Assembly (NCBI GenBank): GCA_945957185.1
Contig: CAMFKA010000064.1
Coordinates: 1-10,324 of the forward strand
DNA from: an uncultured Chlamydiaceae bacterium
GTDB taxonomy: Bacteria > Chlamydiota > Chlamydiia > Chlamydiales > Parachlamydiaceae
Length of the DNA stretch: 10,324 nucleotides
Reading direction: 5' to 3'
Every line of letters starts with the position of its first letter. Position 1 is the first letter of the stretch. The notes beneath the pieces were generated by a model. It was not told the DNA's origin. It searched no databases and worked only from the letters and a program-made list of their open reading frames with translations. The translations under genes were made by a program, and so were the position numbers. Below, in pieces: positions 5,692 through 10,324 of the stretch.

Positions 5692-7653
5692 ATGGCGAGT
5701 CTCTTTTATTTTGTTTTTGCATTGCTTGGATTGGGAGTGCTGATCTTTTTACACGAACTTGGGCACTACTGGATGGCGCGCCGCGTTGGAATGCGAGTGG
5801 AAACTTTTGCAATTGGTTTTGGGTCGCCTATTTACAAATGGCAACGCGATGGCGTGACTTGGCAGATCGGTTGGATCCCTTTCGGCGGCTATGTTAAAAT
5901 TGCCGGAACAGACACGACAGCAGAGCAAGATCCTTACGAAATCAAAGACGGATTTTTTGGAAAGTCCCCTTGGGATCGCATAAAAGTCGCTTTTATGGGC
6001 CCGCTAGCAAATTTGGTTCTTGCGTTTGTCTTGTTCGCAGCGCTGTGGGCGATGGGAGGGCGTGAAAAGTCTTTTCAAGAATACACAAAAATCATTGGAT
6101 GGGTCGATCCTCAATCCGAACTTTTTCAGAAAGGTGTCCGCCCCGGGGATGAAATTTACTCTTATAATGACGTGTCGTACGAAAGTGCTAAAGACCATTT
6201 CTATGGTCCCACAACAGCCGACGGAAAAATCAAAATCCGCGGTGCTCATGTCAACTACAAAACCGGCGAAAGCACTCCATTTGAATACCTAGTTGCTGTT
6301 TATCCTCATCCCGCTTCCCTGAAAGAGGGAGTGATGACTGCCGGTGTGTTCAACAGCGCCAACTACATGATCTACGACAAAATGCCAAACGGTACCGAAA
6401 ATCCCATCAAAGAGGGGTCTCCGGTTAAAGATAGCGGAATAGCCTATGGCGACCGCATCGTTTGGGTGGATGGAGAAGTGATTTTCTCGTCGAAACAATT
6501 GGAGAAAGTTCTTAACGATCAACGCGCACTGCTGACTGTTGTCCGCGGCGATCAAGTGATCTTGAGAAGAGCCCCGCGCGTAGAAGTTAAAGAATTGAAA
6601 TTAGATTCCGCTTTCAAAGAGGAATTGGTCGACTGGCAATACGAAGCGCAACTCAAAAATGCAAAACTGCAAGATCTGTATACAATCCCATACAACTTGA
6701 CAAATGATGGCATCGTCGAAAATGCTCTCACTTTCATTGAACCCGAAATGAGTGCCGTCTTCTTCCCTAAACAGATTTTTGCAGATGTCGATGAGCCTTT
6801 GTTGGTGGGAGACAGAATCATAGCGGTCGATGGCAAACCCATCACTCACGCTTTTCAACTGTTTGGAATCCTTCAAGAGCGTTATGTCAACGTCATCATC
6901 GAAAGAGACCCCTCCCTCCGTGTCATTCCAAACTGGAAAGAGGCAGATCAATTATTTTTAAAAGGAATTGATTGGAAAGCTCTGACAGCAATGACTCAAA
7001 GCATCGGAACAGCTAATCCTGTTGCCGAGAACGGTGAGCTGTTTATGCTGCGCACCATCCAACCCAAAACCCGCTTCGAAATGGCTGCAACGCCAACAGA
7101 GAAGGCGCAATGGACTGCTGATGTCGCTGCAGCAAAGACTCAAATCGAAGAGATCGAAAATCCCGAAAGACGCGTAGCAGCCTTAAAACTTTTGGATCAG
7201 CAAGAAAAAATGCTTTATTTAGGCATCCCAGCAGTTCAAGACCGTCGCGTCCTTTATAACCCCAGCCCCGAAGAGCAATTCAAGAGCGTTTCAGGAGAGA
7301 TTTTCCGTACGTTAGAAGCGTTGTTTACCGGTTCATTGAATCCCAAATTTATGAGCGGTCCCATCGGTATCGTGAGAGTGGTTCAAGAGAATGCGCGCGT
7401 AGGGATCAAAGAGGCATTATTTTGGTTAGGAGCGATCAGCCTGAATTTGGGACTGTTAAACCTTCTTCCAATTCCCGTACTGGATGGCGGTAACATTGTG
7501 ATTTCATTTGTCGAAATGGTCACCGGGCGCCGTATGAAGCCGAAAGAATTGGAAAAATTGATTTTGCCGTTTGCGGTATTGCTGATCGGATTTTTTATTT
7601 ATCTTTCCTACAACGATTTGATGAACCTCGCTTCGTCGTACCTAGGGCGTTGA
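5692..7653 (+). CDS. rseP: RseP-type site-2 intramembrane zinc metalloprotease, long form with three PDZ-like segments
   Basis: Site-2 proteases cut transmembrane helices of regulatory proteins; E. coli RseP cleaves the anti-sigma factor RseA and clears signal-peptide remnants. The zinc motif HELGH is at 21-25 in the first membrane helix (about 3-20). The second helix carries the conserved GPLAN at 103-107. The third (about 574-593) leads to the third zinc-ligand motif LDG at 597-599. A last helix spans about 624-640. The region between helices two and three is long and contains three PDZ-like GDxI signatures, at 152-155 (GDEI), 253-256 (GDRI) and 373-376 (GDRI). At 653 residues it is far longer than E. 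coli RseP (about 450) and closer to the long chlamydial homologues. An AGGA eight bases upstream supports the start. It follows dxr, as in Chlamydia. The natural substrate is unknown; no RseA or sigma-E gene is visible here. Confidence 0.93.
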   Translation: MASLFYFVFALLGLGVLIFLHELGHYWMARRVGMRVETFAIGFGSPIYKWQRDGVTWQIGWIPFGGYVKIAGTDTTAEQDPYEIKDGFFGKSPWDRIKVAFMGPLANLVLAFVLFAALWAMGGREKSFQEYTKIIGWVDPQSELFQKGVRPGDEIYSYNDVSYESAKDHFYGPTTADGKIKIRGAHVNYKTGESTPFEYLVAVYPHPASLKEGVMTAGVFNSANYMIYDKMPNGTENPIKEGSPVKDSGIAYGDRIVWVDGEVIFSSKQLEKVLNDQRALLTVVRGDQVILRRAPRVEVKELKLDSAFKEELVDWQYEAQLKNAKLQDLYTIPYNLTNDGIVENALTFIEPEMSAVFFPKQIFADVDEPLLVGDRIIAVDGKPITHAFQLFGILQERYVNVIIERDPSLRVIPNWKEADQLFLKGIDWKALTAMTQSIGTANPVAENGELFMLRTIQPKTRFEMAATPTEKAQWTADVAAAKTQIEEIENPERRVAALKLLDQQEKMLYLGIPAVQDRRVLYNPSPEEQFKSVSGEIFRTLEALFTGSLNPKFMSGPIGIVRVVQENARVGIKEALFWLGAISLNLGLLNLLPIPVLDGGNIVISFVEMVTGRRMKPKELEKLILPFAVLLIGFFIYLSYNDLMNLASSYLGR

Positions 7654-7665
7654 TAATGCGGACCG

Positions 7666-7830
7666 CGATAGCAAGAAAACGCGGAGACGCGGGGACGCAG
7701 GGACGCGGAGTTTTTTTCTTTTATAAAAGAATGTAATTGTGATTTTTTCTAGACAACGGGATCCCTTTTACCATTTTAGAAATTTCTCCGCGTCTCTGCG
7801 TCCCCGCGCCTCCGCGTTATCTTGCTATCG
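7666..7830. repeat. Inverted repeat with tandem octamers between convergent rseP and degP
   Basis: The left arm (7666-7710) and right arm (7786-7830) are 45 bases each and match in inverted orientation at 42 of 45 positions. Each arm consists of a 13-base outer part, CGATAGCAAGAWA read from the outer end, then four tandem octamers of the form ACGCGGAG. In the left arm the octamers begin at 7679, 7687, 7695 and 7703. The 75-base centre is AT-rich, opens with a T run at 7711-7717 and contains the perfect palindrome CTTTTATAAAAG (7718-7729). No ORF occupies it. Lying between two genes that converge, it could serve as a two-way terminator or be a small non-autonomous repeat element. Repeats are seen directly; function is inferred. 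Confidence 0.8.
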
Positions 7831-7851
7831 TTCCGTCCTCGGCCTGGTGCA

Positions 7852-9282
7852 TCAATTTTTCCCAACCTGCAAAGAGATGTAACGTGTTGTCTCCCCCTGC
7901 TTAATCAGCATGAGTAACGGTTTGCTCGCTTCTGTCTCGGCTACGGCCTTGTCGAACTCTTCCGGAGTCGCCACCTTCTTTTGATTCACAGCAAGGACAA
8001 CTCCACCTTTCCGCAGTCCAACCCACGCTGCCGGGCTGTTGGCATCCACTTTTGTAATGACAACTCCTTCCTGACCCTGCACAGCACCAACAGTGACTCC
8101 TAATCGAGTCACAGCTACCCCAACAGCCTCCGCTTCCGGTGCCTTCGAAACTACTGTTTCAGAGGGGAGTTCACCAATTTTAACTTGTAAAGATATCGAT
8201 TTACCTTCGCGTAACACACCAATAGTCGCTTCGTCACCGGGGTTTGCAAGGGCAACGGTATTTCTAAGACTTGCTTGATCTTTTACAGGTCGGTCGTTGT
8301 ACAAAAGGATAACATCTCCCTGTTTGATCCCTGCAACATCTGCCGGAGAGCTTTTTGTCACCTCAGAGACTAGCGCTCCTTCAATTTTGCTAAGACCTAA
8401 TGCTGTGGCGAGTTCTTTATCGATATTTTGCAAAGAGACTCCCAAAAATCCCCTTGTGACTTTTCCTTTGGTTTTGAGCTGCTCCACAATGTGACTCACG
8501 ATATTGCTCGGAATAGCAAAGCCAATTCCAATGTATCCTCCACCGCCTTTATTCGTGACAATGGCGGTGTTGATTCCTACCACTTTCCCCGTTAAGTCCA
8601 GCAAAGGACCTCCGGAGTTCCCTTGATTGACAGCGGCATCTGTTTGGATGAAGTCTTCAATGCGGGCAAGCTCCAAATTATTCCTTCCTACAGCACTGAC
8701 AACTCCTGCAGTCAGAGAGGCCTGTAATCCCAATGGAGTACCGATGGCGATGACCCACTCTCCCACTTCCAATTGGTTGGAATCACCTAATTTAAGAAAT
8801 GTTAAATCGTTTCGATCTATCTTTATCAATGCTACATCGGTGCTAGGATCTTGTCCTACCACTTTTGCTGCGTATTCGTTTCCATCAAAAAGAGTGACGA
8901 TAATTTGTGAAGCGTCACTAATCACATGGCTATTTGTTAAAATCAAACCATCCGACGAAATGATAAATCCGGAGGCTTGTCCCATAATTTCAGGCTGCTT
9001 CGCTTGTGGCATTTTACTTTTTGGAAAGGGAAGTCCGTAAAAGCGATCGAAAAATGGGTCTCCAAAAGCTTCAAAGCGGTCATCGTGAAGAAAGGACTCG
9101 ACGGTAAGTGTGTTAGTTGTGGAGCCACTGGTACGTATCGAAACGACAGCGGGAGTGCTGTCCTTAGCAACGGCGCGGAAGTCGACGGTATTGGACATGC
9201 TAAGAGGGACAGCGCCATCAACTACAGCAAAGTTTATCGCTAAAAATAACGGAATGACGCGAGAAATTAGAAATTTATTCAT
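7852..9282 (-). CDS. degP: Periplasmic serine protease/chaperone DegP/HtrA
   Basis: HtrA-family proteins degrade or refold misfolded envelope proteins; the Chlamydia homologue is an essential stress protease. The 476-residue product starts with a signal peptide (charged MNKFLISR, hydrophobic core about 9-21, likely cleavage near 23-25). The trypsin-like domain has the complete triad: His119 in TNSHVIS, Asp149 in STDVALIKI and Ser223 in QGNSGGP. Two PDZ domains follow, about 278-368 and 385-470, the arrangement of DegP/DegQ rather than single-PDZ DegS. The start at 9282 is preceded by AGGAG nine bases upstream. It lies 62 bases downstream of the rsbV-like gene on the same strand with no terminator between, so the two may be co-transcribed. 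I saw no convincing separate promoter in that gap. It converges with rseP. Confidence 0.96.
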   Translation of the reverse strand: MNKFLISRVIPLFLAINFAVVDGAVPLSMSNTVDFRAVAKDSTPAVVSIRTSGSTTNTLTVESFLHDDRFEAFGDPFFDRFYGLPFPKSKMPQAKQPEIMGQASGFIISSDGLILTNSHVISDASQIIVTLFDGNEYAAKVVGQDPSTDVALIKIDRNDLTFLKLGDSNQLEVGEWVIAIGTPLGLQASLTAGVVSAVGRNNLELARIEDFIQTDAAVNQGNSGGPLLDLTGKVVGINTAIVTNKGGGGYIGIGFAIPSNIVSHIVEQLKTKGKVTRGFLGVSLQNIDKELATALGLSKIEGALVSEVTKSSPADVAGIKQGDVILLYNDRPVKDQASLRNTVALANPGDEATIGVLREGKSISLQVKIGELPSETVVSKAPEAEAVGVAVTRLGVTVGAVQGQEGVVITKVDANSPAAWVGLRKGGVVLAVNQKKVATPEEFDKAVAETEASKPLLMLIKQGETTRYISLQVGKN

Positions 9283-9344
9283 AGGGGAGCACTCCTAATT
9301 TGATATTGGAGCTTTGCAAACTGTTGAAAGCCATCAAGAGGGTA

Positions 9345-9695
9345 TTAAACATTCACTTTAAATGTTTGCATCGCTTCGTCAACGGTTCCGTAAGATTGGA
9401 ACAATTTGTTGAGCGATACAAGCTCAAAGACAGATTGAACTTGCTTACACATCCCTGCCAGGCGCACATCTCCATTTCCGGAATGAGAGAGCCTAAGTGC
9501 GGCGATGAGGCAGCCGAGGCCGGAGCTGTCAATAAACTGAACATCTTTAAGATCAATGATTAAGCGAAAAATCTTTTTCGATTCCACCAGCGCTTTGATT
9601 TCATCTTTAAATTCATATGAACGGCTAGCGTCCAAGTTGCTTCCGTTGACATGAATGACGATCACATCATCGACGACTTCGTGTGTAAACTCCAT
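9345..9695 (-). CDS. rsbV: STAS-domain anti-sigma-factor antagonist (RsbV/SpoIIAA family)
   Basis: RsbV-type proteins bind a partner-switching kinase (RsbW/SpoIIAB type). In the unphosphorylated form they release the sigma factor or other target it holds; phosphorylation on a conserved serine switches them off. The 116-residue product is a single STAS domain. It has the strand VIVIHVNGSNLDAS (11-24), the LIIDLKDV strand (45-52) and the phosphorylation loop FIDSSGLG (54-61), where Ser57 or Ser58 is the acceptor. A longer frame exists, but the ATG at 9695 is chosen. It follows AGGAG at seven bases' spacing, the extra N-terminal 18 residues are not STAS-like, and this length matches known homologues. 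It is preceded by a candidate promoter and followed by degP. Its kinase and phosphatase partners are not in the window. Chlamydiae carry several RsbV paralogues, so the exact orthologue is unclear. Confidence 0.9.
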   Translation of the reverse strand: MEFTHEVVDDVIVIHVNGSNLDASRSYEFKDEIKALVESKKIFRLIIDLKDVQFIDSSGLGCLIAALRLSHSGNGDVRLAGMCKQVQSVFELVSLNKLFQSYGTVDEAMQTFKVNV

Positions 9696-9720
9696 AAAGC
9701 GACTCCTTTTCTCAATTCGC

Positions 9721-9749
9721 ACTATGGCAAATGGCATTAATTTTTTCAA
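9721..9749 (-). promoter_or_regulatory. Candidate promoter of rsbV (and possibly degP)
   Basis: On the minus strand TTGAAA (9749-9744) and CATAGT (9726-9721) are 17 bases apart. The -35 matches consensus at five of six bases and the -10 at four. A start near 9714 would leave a leader of about 19 bases including the AGGAG at 9707-9703. Confidence 0.45.
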
Positions 9750-9769
9750 TTTTTATTGGCACAAGAGGA

Positions 9770-9793
9770 AAGGAGGAGTGTTGACTCCTCCTT
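9770..9793 (-). terminator. Hairpin after the Lys/Pro-rich protein gene, probable terminator
   Basis: AAGGAGGAGT at 9770-9779 pairs perfectly with ACTCCTCCTT at 9784-9793 around a four-base loop, giving a ten-base stem. It begins 18 bases past the stop codon of the upstream gene on the minus strand. The following T run is short (TTTCCTCTTG), so termination may be incomplete. It separates that gene from the rsbV promoter. Confidence 0.55.
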
Positions 9794-9811
9794 GAACTCC
9801 TGATTGCAAAA

Positions 9812-10324
9812 TCAATGCCCCTTCTTGGGCTTCTCGCTTTTTGGAGGTTTATCCGATTTATGTTCCGCTTTTGCAGCTGGTTTTTTCTTTTCGGGTTCTT
9901 TGGGCTTTTTAGATGAAACTTTGGGTGGTTTTTCGCTTTTTTTGTCTTTTTTGTCTTTGATAATGGGCTTTGGTGTGGGGATCTCTTCGTCAGATTGGAT
10001 AATGTGAGGCTTGGTAGGTTTAGGGGGTTTTGCCGGTGCAGCAGGAGCCGGATGCCCTTGGACAATCTTTGGTTTTTTTTCTGTTTTTTTCTTTGCTTCC
10101 TCTTGCTTTTGATGTTCGGCCGGAGTCGTAAAGACTACTTTAGCTTTGGGGTCGATGGAGCTCGAAGCTTCTGATGAATCGGACGAATCGTTATCATCTT
10201 TAACAGGTGAAACTGCTGGTTGCGATGGCAACTGTTGTACCGCCGTAGTGGCGCCCTTGTAAAAAAGTCCTAAAACCGACGATACGACTGCGATTTTGGC
10301 GATATTTTTTCGCTCATAATAGAT
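9812..10324 (-). CDS. Membrane-anchored Lys/Pro-rich low-complexity protein, 5' end outside the window
   Basis: The frame is open from the right edge to the TGA at 9812, so 170 residues are visible and the start is missing. The first visible residues, IYYERKN, lead into a hydrophobic stretch (KIAVVSSVLGLFY) that looks like a signal peptide or single membrane anchor. Next come a Ser/Asp-rich patch (DDNDSSDSSEASSS) and about 110 residues dominated by Lys, Pro, Ala and Glu, with KPPK and KKP motifs. The region is very basic and probably disordered. No in-frame ATG, GTG or TTG occurs between the edge and the TTG at 10231. That TTG would cut off the hydrophobic part, so I treat the gene as partial. 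Similar composition occurs in TonB/TolA periplasmic linkers and in chlamydial histone-like proteins; the apparent anchor favours an envelope protein. No family is recognised. Confidence 0.7.
   Translation of the reverse strand: MYYERKNIAKIAVVSSVLGLFYKGATTAVQQLPSQPAVSPVKDDNDSSDSSEASSSIDPKAKVVFTTPAEHQKQEEAKKKTEKKPKIVQGHPAPAAPAKPPKPTKPHIIQSDEEIPTPKPIIKDKKDKKSEKPPKVSSKKPKEPEKKKPAAKAEHKSDKPPKSEKPKKGH

Noticed and set aside
7679..7710. Tandem octamers considered as a CRISPR array
   Set aside because: The eight-base units have no spacers, are far too short for CRISPR repeats, and recur inverted 75 bases away.
10271..10318. ATG near the right edge on the minus strand giving a 15-codon frame
   Set aside because: It ends quickly at TAG and is out of frame with the Lys/Pro-rich gene. 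It could only be the true start if a frameshift were present, for which there is no evidence.

Overview
The window looks like chromosome from a chlamydia-like bacterium, most plausibly an environmental (Parachlamydiales-type) member of the Chlamydiae. This rests on three things. The ribosomal cluster runs rpsL-rpsG-fusA-rpsJ with no tuf gene, as in Chlamydia. A dxr gene is followed directly by an unusually long RseP-type protease, a pairing also known from Chlamydia. The proteins themselves read as chlamydial. The placement comes from recalled gene order and protein character, not from a database search.

Layout: positions 1-212 hold a short GC-rich stretch with inverted repeats, then an AT-rich promoter region with a near-consensus sigma-70/sigma-66 promoter. 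This drives an orphan 206-residue protein (213-833, +) with a two-lobed hydrophobic domain like that of chlamydial inclusion membrane (Inc) proteins. It converges on the str-type operon, which reads leftward: rpsL (S12), a 150-base gap, rpsG (S7), fusA (EF-G) and rpsJ (S10), ending in a GC-rich terminator at 879-900. The rpsL-dxr intergenic region (4394-4494) carries divergent, apparently overlapping promoters. Rightward lie dxr (non-mevalonate isoprenoid synthesis) and rseP (site-2 intramembrane protease with three PDZ-like segments).

rseP converges on degP/htrA (periplasmic serine protease, minus strand). The 198-base gap between them holds a striking 165-base element: two 45-base arms in inverted orientation, each ending in four tandem GC-rich octamers. 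Upstream of degP on the same strand is an RsbV-type STAS anti-sigma-factor antagonist with its own promoter. Before it, behind a hairpin, is the 3' part of a gene for a membrane-anchored, Lys/Pro-rich low-complexity protein that runs off the right edge.

Functionally the window joins core translation (S12, S7, EF-G, S10), isoprenoid precursor synthesis (Dxr), envelope proteolysis (RseP, HtrA) and a partner-switching regulator (RsbV). Most of it is conserved housekeeping sequence. The less explained parts are the Inc-like protein, the octamer inverted repeat, the S12-S7 gap, the extra PDZ-like segment of RseP and the Lys/Pro-rich protein. I saw no insertion sequence, CRISPR array, tRNA or rRNA.
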